Origin: Polytrichum commune
Lineage: Eukaryota; Streptophyta; Polytrichopsida; Polytrichales; Polytrichaceae
Reading direction: 5' to 3'
Length of the DNA stretch: 64,000 nucleotides
NCBI GenBank assembly: GCA_950295325.1
Contig: OX485803.1
Coordinates: forward strand, 41,121,554-41,185,553
Both the position numbers and the translations under genes were made by a program. This document shows positions 11,401-26,883 of the stretch, piece after piece; the first letter of the stretch is position 1, and every line of letters starts with the position of its first letter. Below the pieces are notes generated by a model. The model was not told the DNA's origin. It ran no database searches and saw nothing but the letters and a program-made list of their open reading frames with translations.

Positions 11401-13980
11401 TTCTTCCCGTAATTCACCTTCTTCTATCTCATCAAAATCCGCAAAGTTATAGTTCTCCAATTCACCCTCTTCTGGTCTCCACTCACCCTCTTCAAGCTCT
11501 TCACTTTCTTCATCGGACTGCGCTGACCCAAGTGAACATTAGAAAAAACAGAAAGAAAGCATGGAAATTAGATATCTGTACATACATAGATAGATAGATA
11601 TAAATAAAACGCTGCCACAAAAGGAACATTTGAAGCACAGAAGGTATGGCATCCGCATAACAAAACATAGACACCATCAAAACTCACAAACTTACCCCTC
11701 ACCTCATACAGCTCATTTTCAAGTGTTCCATGTTGTTTATGGGCCTCCACATCATTCCAAGCATTAGCATCTTGCCACTCGTAATGTGGTTCTTGCAGAG
11801 TTTTTACACCATCATCATTGTCAATCCAATTGTAATTGTAGGTTTTCTCAATGTCGTTCCCTGCTGTCACATCTGATTGATAGTACAAATGCTGCAAAGC
11901 AGAATCTTCATGTACATTTAGGTCTTCTCTCTCAGGATCTGTCCTGATGGTATTCTGTGAGTACAGTTCTGTCAGCGTTTCCTCGATCCTGTTCAAGTTT
12001 GAGAACATATTCAGGAGTTAACCTTTTGATATTGAAAAAAGAAGTAAAAAGAAGCGTGAGCTGGTGAAGTTGTCCTTCAACTCAATGAGACTCTTCGTAG
12101 GGAGTCGGTCCCCTATGTTTTCTCGTTAGTTGGTTTGCATACAACATCAACGACTTCTGTCAACTTGCGGTGCATGATCAGAGGTAGTGATTGAATTTGA
12201 ATAAAGAGCAACCGATTCCAGTTCTTTCAGGTCCAAACTCATGTAAGCACCTCTTGGCATGCCAAAATTGATTTGACCCTCAATGAACTGATATAAAATG
12301 TTCATTGTACAGACCAGTGTCCAGGGAGGTTTTTGGGCTAAATTGGTCAAAATCCAGTGTTTTTCCAAGTCCAACAGGTTACATGTTGTGATCTTTTAGC
12401 TTTTCTGTATTAATTTGAGGTATATTTCATAGATTCCTCTAAAATGATTGGTAATTTTCCTGAAGTCTTAAACTTCAACCGGTGATTTCTCTAACTCAAC
12501 CAGTTCATCTGTAAGTAGCGGTCGGTTCTCCCTGTTCATTGATACAAACCTCCAGACCACCTCCAAATATGCACTGCAAGCTTAACGAACATGGAAGGTA
12601 TTGTATGCAAAATACCAACTCCCAGCCAGAAGCCATGTTGAGTTAGAGGACAATTCTAGGGTACATGCAAAAATTAAACTAAAGTAATTCAGGGTTGGTG
12701 CAACCTACCAAACTGAAGGTGGTCGAGTATCCTCTAACTCCCCAGGTTCCCCCTCTTTCACGCTATTTGTACTAGCACCTCCTGCAGCAACTTCCGTATG
12801 TGTTTCATTTTGAAGTACCCTTCCAGGCAAGGAATCCTCTAGGAATTCTGATGCACTTTCTGAATGATCAAGACCTTGACTTGGCCACTGGCTGTACCAG
12901 CCTAGACGTGTGGAGTCCTTGGTAATAAGATCTTTTGCTTCTTGGGGTGCTTGGCAGGTCCCACCTTCTTCAGTTGTTGCACAGACATGGGGTTCAGGGC
13001 AATTGGAGACTGAGGACGTGACTTTCGGGATCTTTTGTGTATGCTCTACTTGAGGTTCTTCCTTATGATGGGATTCGGCACCACTACTACTGTCTGCTGC
13101 TGCCTGATTTGCATCACCACCAACACCTGCAATTCGCGAGAAAAATCAGCAACTATAGATATCAAATGCATCCTATGACACCTTAATTTTGAGGTGCGCA
13201 ATAGGAAACATGTGTCTATTCACCATCTATGGCTACATCAAGATTCACCAAGTGATCTCCAGCCATAAACAAATACATGAACAATTGATGTGGAGACTTT
13301 ATACAAGCCAATGCAGCATTAGGTTTATTTTATCTACAGGAGCAACTTCATTCCTCTATGTCCTGGGCAGCATCTTGGTGATCATGTTATAGCGATTGGC
13401 TATTATGGATCATATGCATCCTATGATATCTTAAACCTTGAGGTGTGCAATAGGAAGGATATTGGACATGTGTCCATTTCACAATATCTAGGTGCACCCA
13501 GGTTCAGGAAGTAATTTCGAGCAATAATTACAAACAATTGATGACGTTGAGATTATTGAAGTCGATGTTATTGCATCAGTCTAAATCCTAAACTTCATTC
13601 CTCTGTGTCAGGAGCAGCACCTTGGTGATTGACGTCATCGTCATTGGTTGATGCAACAAGTGGTACATAAGCACCATTGTCAAATATGTAGTATTGACCA
13701 TCTTGTGTGTTGTAATACCAGCCCTCTTTAGCGTCATAATAGAATCCAGAGCTGCATGGTCACAAAAACTCCTAATTAGGCATAACACAAATCCTGGAAT
13801 GTTGCCACGCAGAAAGAAACTGAGTGATGTCACAAGAGGATTACATTTGAGATTGAGAGATTTGTGATGTGTGTGATGGACGAAGAATTACCTGGCATGG
13901 TAGTAGAGGCCTGAAGAGGGATCCAAAACGAAATTGGTGTCAGAGTCCGCCTCAGAAGCCAACGTGTCTGTTCCTTCCAT
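8430..13980 (-). CDS. OCRE and G-patch domain protein (plant D111/G-patch, AGGF1-like)
   Basis: Ten exons read from high to low coordinate: 13980-13892, 13751-13621, 13126-12709, 11988-11703, 11517-11376, 11088-10606, 10479-10241, 10055-9984, 9773-9552 and 8519-8430. The sum is 2172 nt, or 723 aa, with continuous phase. The N terminus (about residues 19-70) is an OCRE domain: aromatic octamers such as SGLYYHAS, SGFYYDAK, EGWYYNTQ and GQYYIFDN. A long acidic, low-complexity middle follows, then a block with DLWDW and VRLVGRL, then QRYRDRAAERR. A G-patch spans the last two exons (about 677-723; GKRMLEGMGWKE joined to GQSLGTGEGG). Proteins of this type bind RNA or splicing factors and act in the nucleus; a role in pre-mRNA processing is inferred. 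No FHA domain was recognised, so it is not a full AGGF1. The exon at 11088 has the least certain acceptor. Confidence 0.88.
12310..12545. repeat. Copy of the 42.1-42.6 kb repeat in an OCRE gene intron
   Basis: This lies in the intron between exons 12709-13126 and 11703-11988. It shares TTCCAAGTCCAACAGGTTACATG, TTAATTTGAGGTATATT and one unit of the CTTCAACCGGTGATTTCTCT / CAGTTCATCTGTAA type with 42105-42600, where that unit is tandemly repeated. The 75-codon open frame across it looks like chance coding. Confidence 0.6.
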
Positions 13981-13982
13981 TT

Positions 13983-14430
13983 CTGGTCAAGGTGAAAAAA
14001 GAAAAAGAAAAATCTATAAGGCATGTGGTGTTGAAGAATTCCAGCTTTTCTTTTGAAAATCTGAACGTTTTCCTTCTAATTATGGAGAGAGACAGACAGA
14101 CCACCCATTGCGTTGCTACAATTAGGAATCCAATTTATATATTCTGAAGGCTTGTTAAATTTTGATGAATTGCACCCAACTGATCATTCAAACAACATGT
14201 GTATGTGACACTGCTGCATATTTCATTCAGCTTCGTGTGATGATCCTCACCTGCTCAAAACCCTGTTACACACAGAACAAATTCTTCAAGTGCAGATTGT
14301 ATGATGCTTTGAACTGCTTCTTTGACCAGCACGACGAGATCGACATTTTCGAGGTTCAGAGGTGGAAGCACGGCTTCACCGCCGAAAAGATGGTCCCAAC
14401 CCTAAACCCTGATTCCTAACTACCCCTCGT
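13983..14430 (-). promoter_or_regulatory. OCRE gene 5' leader with probable leader intron
   Basis: On the - strand the start codon at 13980 is preceded by a pyrimidine-rich tract ending in GACCAG, a good acceptor two bases before ATG. A matching donor GAGCAG/GTGAGG lies at 14250, giving a 268-nt leader intron (13983-14250) and a leader exon from 14251 upwards. The leader contains an AGGGTTTAGGGTT telo-box-like motif near 14400-14415, common in the 5' regions of plant translation and growth genes. A short upstream ORF is possible. This is inference from splice signals only. Confidence 0.45.
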
Positions 14431-16740
14431 TTTTTTTCAAACCTTTTGACGGCTGTTAAAAGCTTGGAGCACGTGAAATACTTAACTCAGGTGAGTAACC
14501 AACGACCAAGTCCTCATGCAAACATCAAAAAACCCTTCAAATTTCACCTTCAAAACCAGTGAGAGTAAACCCAAAACCCTTGAAGACCGCGGAAGGCACC
14601 AAATGAACAGATGACCACATCATCATTATTTAACTGAAATGAGGAAAAGCCTGGTCCATGGGAAATCTCTCTGCCGCCGGGCTCAAATCCTGATAGAAAA
14701 CCATGACGACGACATTCTCAAGAAACGCGTGGTGGCATCGTTGAGGGGGAAATTCTTCGGCAGCGGCGGGTGCCCTGTTCCGAATCATCATCTATCTTAC
14801 ACCCTCAATTTTTGTCTTCACAATCACGTGAGTCGGTGAGGAGTCTGGCTCGCCGGGACTTCCAAGTGTGACTCCACTCAAGTCATTTTTAAGTGACAAC
14901 TTACCATGTGACAACCAACTTACATGTGGAATTGGTGATGCATGAGGGGGAGTGCATTATGGGGAACAAGGAAATCGTGCTAGTAGCCGAATGCATGCAT
15001 TACCGAATGTAAAGGTCCAAGGAATGATTTCAACAGTTGCGATCTGTTGGAAAAACGTAATGCCTTGGTCTAGAAACATAATGCACTTAATCTACGTGGG
15101 GTGAATTACACAAAGTAAGGGTACCTCTGATTACAATGGGAAATTCAACTTGGGTCTTTACAATTCCCCGATTGCCTTTCACGTTCTGCATTAGCATCCG
15201 TCTAATTCTAGAGCACAAAGTCTAAGGATGATTGAACGTCGTGACACGAGGATTCAGTCCTTGGACATGAAGAAGGAATTATCCCATACAAGCGACTGTG
15301 CCTCTCACCTAGTGTGCAACATGAAAACTTGACCCTTATAGGTTTTTGTTTGGCCGATTCATTTCAATAAGTTGGAGGAGAATAATTTGGGATTTTAAAA
15401 AACTAACTTTGGTGTTGAATCAACTAAATAAAGCAATTTATGGGTTTCGTACTATTTCAGGGTTCTTGTGTTGGGTGCATGAGAGGTATGTTTGTATGTA
15501 GTAATTCCTTGTGTCCTTCAGACATCAACGTTGCAAGGCAAAATGTTGCTTGGCTCCAAATGGAGAGGACGATAGTAGGGAGGGCATTTTGTCAAGGGAA
15601 GATACGACTAACTCTTCTAGTCGTAATAGCCCACTTACACACGCCAAATATCCGAAGTTTCGGAATATCAAGGACCCTCTTGCTGGTTAGGACTTGGGAT
15701 CCCGTGTGAAGTGGTAAGTCCCAACTTCCATGCTATCAATGGCTGAGATTGCATGAATTGACCTTGAGTAACTTAGGAGTTAGGACTTGGGATGTTGTAT
15801 GAGTTGGCCTTTATCATGGTCCGGGATCATTGTTGCTTGACAACCATACTAGATTTGTGATTGTTGTCATAATGATAAGTGTCAAGTGTTATTTGGTTCA
15901 TTTTGTCATCTTCTCCAACTTATACTGATAAAATCTACACAATAAAACTTGTGTTGCATTAGCAGATATATGATGATGCATCTGTAGAAAATGAGCTTCC
16001 CCATGATTTAGTTGTTGGATATTGGAAGTGCATGTTTGTTGATTATTTCACTAAATCCATAGGTCCTTCCAAATCACGTGCGTCAATTGACGTGCAATTT
16101 ATTTTTGTGCAAGTTTTTGCATGTCAAATGTCAAAAACTTGCAAAAACTTTGTAAAAAATACACACTGCTTGGGACCGCATGTGAACCGGCCCTAAAATG
16201 ACGATGAGAAAGATTTGATCAAAAGTATCAACATTGTCGGAACTTGCTCCCGGCCATAAAGTGAGCTTTTCGGATCATTACGTAACGGTTTTTTGGGTCT
16301 CCTCATCACTTTCTGGCAGGGATGCAACGAAGGTGCAATCGAAGGTGCAATCGAAGGTGCAATCTTCTGGAACAACGTGTCGGAGAAGAACATGTGTCAA
16401 AGGGCGAAGGATTCCCACCGAATTTCAGCCAATATATGCTCAAATTATCCTGATTCGGAGCTTTCACGAGTCACCTGATCCCCTGTGGACTTCGAATTCA
16501 CACACCACGACACTACCTGCGCATGCATCCTACACTTGGCCCTTCCAAATCGAAAGATACGTGACATCGACATTCACAGAACTTAAGGTTATATCAAGCT
16601 CCTGTGAAGGCATCCAAGTGTTTGTTTGTCGCTCCTCAGTTAAGTTAGTCGTTTTCGTTTGCATTCCAGTTCCATTTCTTGGGGAGGTTATGAAACTCAG
16701 CGCTCGGTAGAGAACTTGCCGAATCTGCCTGCAATACTTA
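14431..16740. other. Divergent intergenic/promoter region between OCRE and reductase genes
   Basis: There is no convincing gene. The - strand promoter of the OCRE gene should lie near 14.4-15 kb and the + strand promoter of the reductase near 16-16.8 kb. Open frames at 15440-15709 and 16234-16710 show no recognisable domain. A three-copy 12-bp repeat lies at 16328-16363. Confidence 0.55.
16328..16363 (+). repeat. 12-bp tandem repeat, three copies
   Basis: CGAAGGTGCAAT is repeated three times without interruption, about 450 bp upstream of the reductase start codon. Confidence 0.9.
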
Positions 16741-16760
16741 GTAGCAAAGCTTGACTCACA

Positions 16761-16785
16761 CGAGAGCGAGAGAGAGAGAGAGAGA
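16761..16785 (+). repeat. GA microsatellite in the reductase 5' leader
   Basis: A (GA)n tract lies about 30-50 bp upstream of the reductase ATG. GA/CT tracts are common in plant core promoters and 5' leaders (GAGA-type elements); function here is inferred from position only. Confidence 0.75.
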
Positions 16786-16800
16786 TTGGAAGGGGTGTGA

Positions 16801-21154
<4,354 letters not shown>

Positions 21155-23141
21155 AGGCTTCCATCAGCATTGCAAATATATTTTGTAGATAAACTCCGGC
21201 ACATGTACATATAAGTTGTTTGTGCATGTTGTTATAGTAGGTATCGTGTGACTTATGTGGTCATGCTTTTTGATTGGACACCTATATTTGAGTGGTATAT
21301 TGGCAACGCTTGTGTCTTAGAGTAGCACCAAAAAGACGCATAAAAAACCTTCAAATTGAGTTGTAAAGGTGGTGGTCTAGGAAGATGCATTTTCATAGTC
21401 TTACTAGTGGAGTGTAACAAATCGTATTTAACTAATGGGAAGTGGTATTGGGAAGGTTGTGAGTTGTAAAGCCCTAGTTCAAGTGAGATTACTACATTGT
21501 TTATGGTATTTGGTGTTACTTATCTTCTTGAGAGGCTCATGCCTAGATTACAATAACATGCAACCATTTGTCTCATGACACTTGTGCGATTTGATTCCAT
21601 TTTTTGCCACAACACAACAAACATGGTGTGTGGTTGATCCATGGACAATTGCTTACTTTGAGTTCGCTGACATTGTGATCTTGAAGCCTAATTACTCTCA
21701 ATCAATCTCTTGAGAATTGTTGAACTTGTGTAATAGATTAGTTTGGGCTTGTGCCATCTCATCCCATTCTACCCATGCATGTGAATTAAGGTCAAGACAT
21801 GCATAATCAACTAGGTCAGTTTAATCACTCAAGTCGGCCATGTAATGTCAACATGAATGAGATCTACATTTTTTAGGTGAACAAAGTTAAAGTTTATGTG
21901 GTAATGGTTTGGGATTGATTACCCTCATAAGAGTTTTGACAATTGTCATAGCCAAGTAGTAACATTTAGATGAGTGATTATGGATTAACCTATAGAGCGA
22001 TCATGTGTAAACCTAAAATTTACACTTTGAAATTTGTAGCAGATTCCATATTCATGATTTCTTTTAAATAATTTCATTTTCTTTAGAATTTGTTTCTCTT
22101 GACAAGAAAAAACAATTCTCACTTTACTCCTAAAGATATGAAGACCTTCTTATTTTAACAGTTATAGATGCCTCAACCTTAATATCATGGGCTCTGCACA
22201 CTGCCCGCTCACCATACCACCGTCAACTGTTAAGCAACTTTAAAACAACAGTTGTGTGATTTCGAAAATGTACTGAAAATTAGCAAGAATAGATTAAAAA
22301 AAATTCATCAATACTGTCATCCAAAATAAGTAAGAGTCGTGTTTTCCAATGCTAACCTAATATGAAATATTTGAATTTGACAAACTCTCACAAGCTCATG
22401 TATCATTCAACTACCTTCAAATTTGTCCCCATAGATGGTCGATTGAATAATTATGTAGTCCGAGTAATTTTAACAACACAAAGAGAAAGTGGTTTAAAAA
22501 AAACACAAGACATGCTCTGCTACTGGCTTTCATGGAGACTTCTACCCCTTAGACGATGAAGTGTGAACTATCTTCAATTTCTGAAGGGAAGAAGATCTCC
22601 AAAAGAGCTGAAAGTCTGCTGCAGTTCCTTTCCCAGCAAGCCGAGCAAAACCTGTGTGCTGCTATTATATTGATGGAGGAATGGATCTAAGTCAGGGAAA
22701 TCAATTGTTTTGAGGACTTGGAATAGAACCTAATTGCAATGATTTAGACCTACATCAGCTGATTAGGACTGGTAAATGCCATGAATGAAATGTTATTGCA
22801 TCAAAAACGACCCAACAGCAACTTTAACTACTTTGGCGTGATTCAAAGGTGCTATTGAATACAGAAATCCATTTGAAGCACTATGGATTATAAGTGAAAA
22901 TTTATGAAAATATCCAGGTGGGTTAACTTTAAACACTGTAACCTGTGAGGAGAGGACGTATGTCTGTAAATCTCCACTTGACATCTGGAAGTCGCTGTAC
23001 AAATAGCTGATTCACATCCTCATGCAAACAGATGAACATTTATCAACTCACTTCAACCCACCGTTCTTCAAGCACATTTGCTTGAAGTTAACAATTGAGT
23101 CAACCAAACACAAGTCAAGAATCTTCAGCTTATCTGATGCT
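21155..23141. other. Convergent spacer between reductase and RPL7
   Basis: This holds both 3' UTRs and AT-rich unique-looking DNA. A partial R1 start (GGACACCTATATTTGAGTGG) is at about 21278. The 65-codon frame at 22362 has no recognisable domain. Confidence 0.6.
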
Positions 23142-25725
23142 TTAATTCATCTGCCGTATGAGGCTGTTCAACATGTCCTCCCTATCTCCCGTATCACCAG
23201 ATTCTACAGAGTTATTCCTTAACTTCTTCAGACCTCCTACTGGACAACTCAACTTGAATGGCAATAAGAAGTTGTTGGCTTCCTTGAAATGAGGTCCCAC
23301 AGTGTTAATCTCATGAACAAGGTCTTCAACACAGATGATACCATGTTTACCAAGAGCCTGCACAGTTTCATCGAAATAGCCCTGTTAAGCCAAGGTTCAT
23401 CTAAACATACTAACAACATTCAATGACGGCAACAGGGAATTACACATGCTCTTAGAAAGAGTACATTATGTCACATCATATAGTTCCACTCCATAGGGTG
23501 CCAGCCATACATCAAATGACACTTCTCAACCTATATACATCATACAATTCATCAGCCCACTAAACAGAGCTACTTTATACAACTGAATTCAACTAAATTC
23601 AAATGCATCAACAGAAGACGTCAGTTTGGGATTAAACTTGAAATTGGGTGTACCTTTTCAATAATGGTGTTGTCTGTTAGAGCAGTGCAAGACTTTCCAA
23701 CCTTTCCATGCCCACGCTTGTAAATCAGCTCCCTAACACTCTTCAAGTTGGGGTATCTGCAGAAAATACAGCACATTAGTTGATAATATCATCTGCTTTC
23801 ACTATCAGACCAAAGACAAAGCACTGAATACCACAAAAAAATATAAATCAATACAACTGTGCCATCACCACAGGCTGCTTACCCATAAGTCACATATGGC
23901 TCCACCTTGCGTAACATACTGAGAGTAGCTGTGTTCGCCTTCATAAACACCCCATGGAAAGTCTGATTCACATCAACAAAGACACACTGAGTCACTGCAG
24001 CTTAAAACTCATTACCTCTGCAACTCATGGCTAGTAGATGCAACAAACACAATGACTTCATGAGATCAACTTTCAGGTGCACAGTGGTCGGACAGAATTC
24101 AAATCAGGCGCCTCCACTCAAGACCTGAATACTTTGGGGATGCAGATTGCACCTGTTTTAGACGCAGTAGTTGCATGATCTTTCTCGTCTTGGGGTGCAT
24201 GTCATTGACTCTGAAAACAAATCATACCAGTCTGTATTCAGCTTTGTCCAGCTCCACCACATCACACCACATCCTACCTAAAAGGGCCAGAATAAAAATT
24301 ACCACTGCAATGCTGCTCCTAGACTCCATATATTTGATGCAAATTAGAGAGAAAACAACAACCAGTGTTACCTATATGCCAAGAAGTAGTATTGCTGTAC
24401 TTTAGTCAACACTGTGACCACGTCATCCAATCATGGCATACTTGGATTGCAGAAAAAAGAAACTCTTACCCACGAATTCTGATGACAAACATAAGCTTGG
24501 CCTCAGGCTCCACATAGAACCTACCCTTGAGCTTGACTTCCTTCTTTAGCCTGATTAAATCGTTCTCCTGACTCAACACAGGAGAGGTCTGGTCAGCAGG
24601 GTGACCATCAGAGGCGTGACTAACAGCTGACCAAAATTGACACTTCAGTGATCATCGCTCAGGCATTAAGGTATGCGAGCCTTACTCGGACACTTCACCT
24701 ATATTGTAGTGGTGTGTGGTCAGGGGTGGATTTAAGAATGGACAGAGAAAAGACATGCACTTTAAAAAGATTGGACTACACGCCATTCTAGGCTCAATAG
24801 TCAACATTATTGGGGGGGGGCTATATGACCATTTAAAGAGCCCGAGAATCCTCACTTTCATAACGAATAAGATATTCATATGAGCTCCAAAAATTATGAT
24901 GAAAATGGCTACGGCCACAATTTGCTTTTGTCAATCATCTCGCACTACTTGTCTGTTACATATCCTACAAGAAGTGGGTGCAGAGCTAGAAGTGTCCATT
25001 TAAAAATCCTTAAAAATCCTGGGGTGAGTCAGCATAAAACCTACACACATAAGCCCTAGAAAACCCCTGGTAATACTTTCCGCTGCTATTGGCGACTGGA
25101 TACCAACATTCATTACACCACCGAATTCACGGAAAATTACCTGCCCTCGACACTCCGTGATGAATTCCTCCGCTCCGCTTGACCACTATGACTTATATGA
25201 CCATTTAATGTGCTCAAGAACATTCACTTTGATAATGCATAAGATATTCATATGAGCTCCAGAAATTATGAGTCTTGGGCCACAATTTGAATTTGTCAAT
25301 CACCTCGCATTATTTATGCGTTTCATATCCTACGAGAAGTGGGTGCAGAGCTAAAATTGTCTATTAAAGGCCCACTTACCTTCCCAGAATCCTACAAAAT
25401 TCTGCGGTGATACACCATGAACCTACAAACAAAACCCTAAATAAACCCTGCTAATCCTTTCCGCTGATGTTTTCGCGACTGGATACCAGCACGAATTCAA
25501 TGCACCACTGATTTCAGACCAAATTACCTGCCCTCGGTACTGCTTGATGAATTCCTCCGCTCGCTTGAAAACGACCCCGCGGTTCTTGGCGTTCTTGGCC
25601 TTGGAGGACTCCAGCTGCTCTTTGCGGTTGATGGCCCACTGCTCGTTGAGCTTGCGCTTCTTAAGCAGAGTCTCTGGCACAACCTTGACAGGGATTGGGA
25701 CATTCTCGGCCTCCATGTCTGCCAT
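23142..25725 (-). CDS. RPL7: 60S ribosomal protein L7 (uL30), cytosolic
   Basis: Six exons, high to low: 25725-25528, 24567-24470, 24210-24153, 23962-23883, 23756-23654 and 23381-23142. They sum to 777 nt, 258 aa, with phase kept throughout. uL30 is a large-subunit component that binds 28S rRNA. Seen are the basic N-terminal helix ([27 protein letters not shown]), [82 protein letters not shown] and [16 protein letters not shown], ending in NSLIRQMN. Length and order match eukaryotic L7. The start codon at 25725 has MADMEAE and is the first ATG after a pyrimidine-rich leader. Intron 1 is enlarged by a tandem duplication that copied part of exon 1. Confidence 0.97.
24725..25570. repeat. Tandem duplication covering RPL7 intron 1 and the end of exon 1, with R1 sequence
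   Basis: Two units, about 24725-25186 and 25187-25570, align along most of their length: TATATGACCATTTAA, AAGATATTCATATGAGCTCC, AAGAAGTGGGTGCAGAGCTA, then TTTCCGCTG, GCGACTGGATACCA, AATTACCTGCCCTCG and GATGAATTCCTCCGCTC. The first part of each unit is R1 repeat; the last part is RPL7 intron 1 start plus the end of exon 1. A run of G at 24811-24820 lies at the usual R1 position in the first unit. Confidence 0.8.
25141..25185 (-). pseudogene. Duplicated relic of the end of RPL7 exon 1, still in frame
   Basis: On the - strand the relic reads [12 protein letters not shown] and is followed by the same donor (CAG/GTAATTT), against [12 protein letters not shown] in the real exon. A possible acceptor (TCATAG) just upstream would define a 45-nt exon 25185-25141 that keeps the frame and adds [15 protein letters not shown] to the protein. 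The acceptor lacks a strong pyrimidine tract, so use is doubtful. Confidence 0.6.
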
Positions 25726-25958
25726 GATCGTAAGTTTAAGAGGAAAGGAACGCTGCGTCCGTCGTCGGAGAAGCTCCGGAGCTCTCCTCGGAAAGAATTT
25801 TTCACAGGGCTCACATCCGACTTCAAACCCTAATTCCAGCACGGGTTCAACGGGCCGGGCCGGGTAGGGGGATCGAGTAACCCTGCCATCTCCACGGGTA
25901 TCATTAAATTGCCTCTCTCCTCTAAGCTCGTTACTTGGGACGACGCCCCATGCTTATT

Positions 25959-26883
25959 TACACTGCATATTGTATTTAGTGTCACCAATTCTATTTATCT
26001 TACTCAATACTAAGGGCAGGTTTAGACTTGGAATCAAGGCTCAAAAATGGGTTGGGGTGAAAGAAATCCACTCCTCTCATTGGTAGAGAGGTTGGGACTC
26101 GCCTCTTCAAGTTTACATCATGAGTTGGGGCCAATTAACAAATAAATTATTTTATTCATCATGACAATGGCCTCAAGCCTTGGAAGAGAGAGCTCCCAAC
26201 CTTGTGGACTCTTTCCCTCTAGTTGAGGCCATTGTCAGAGCTTTTATTTGCTTGTAGTAGTTTATTCTTTGAGCATTAAATAGGAGGGGAGAAATTCTAA
26301 ATTTATTATACTTTAATCATTATCCATAGAATAGTTCATGAGTACGTTGGAACCTCTCATAACCCTCTCATAATTGCAGCCTCCAAATGGCCCCAACCCC
26401 ACTTAAATAAGTTTACACATGAAAGCAATGAATGGAGTTAGGTTACTTTCTTATTAATGGCCTTGGGGGCCCATTTGCATGCCACATGGGACATATTGGC
26501 CTTCGTTCACAATGGCCTTGGCCCCAAGTCTAAACAGGCCCTAAGACTCGTTGTAAACCGTCTATGTAGTGTCACTAATGCTAAAAGTAAACTCAACATC
26601 ATAGCTCATTCCTCGTAAAAGACTTTGGGCATCATAGATATACATTGTTGTAATTACTATCACTTCCTAAGTATTTTTTTCATCCAAATTTGAATCATCC
26701 ATGCCAATATTTCTTCATAAAATTGTTAGGATATTGAATATAACAAAAATTTCAAGTCATTACTTACATAAATGTAAGTTGGGATGAGGGTACTTGTAAA
26801 CGTATTCACAAGATGTGTCATTAGGAAGAGTTATCATAGTGATATAAAATACCATATGATGCTAAATACAATATTTAGTGTAG
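25959..26883 (-). mobile_element. MITE-A copy 2, interrupted by a nested element
   Basis: The outer ends are TACACTGCATATTGTATTTA (left) and TACAATATTTAGTGTAG (right). The interior block TCATTCCTCGTAAAAGAC and a CATCCAAATTTGAATCATCC-type block match MITE-A copies 1, 3 and 4. Without the nested insertion at 26014-26542 the element would be about 395 bp, close to the 365 bp of the intact copy at 6534-6898. Confidence 0.75.
26014..26542. mobile_element. Nested Tourist/Harbinger-like MITE
   Basis: Inverted ends GGGCAGGTTTAGACTTGG (left) and CCAAGTCTAAACAGGCCC (right) are flanked on both sides by TAA. This fits the 3-bp TWA target duplication of PIF/Harbinger elements. It is about 530 bp and non-coding. 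Confidence 0.72.

Noticed and set aside
12147-12374. 75-codon - strand frame in an OCRE gene intron
   Set aside because: It overlaps a repeat family and is not needed by the phase-consistent splice model, which joins 12709 to 11988 directly.
14162-14419. 85-codon + strand frame with a protein-like end
   Set aside because: It lies antisense over the inferred leader exon of the OCRE gene and shows no domain or splice partner.
16234-16710. 158-codon + strand frame upstream of the reductase
   Set aside because: It contains a 12-bp tandem repeat, has no recognisable domain and sits in the promoter region.
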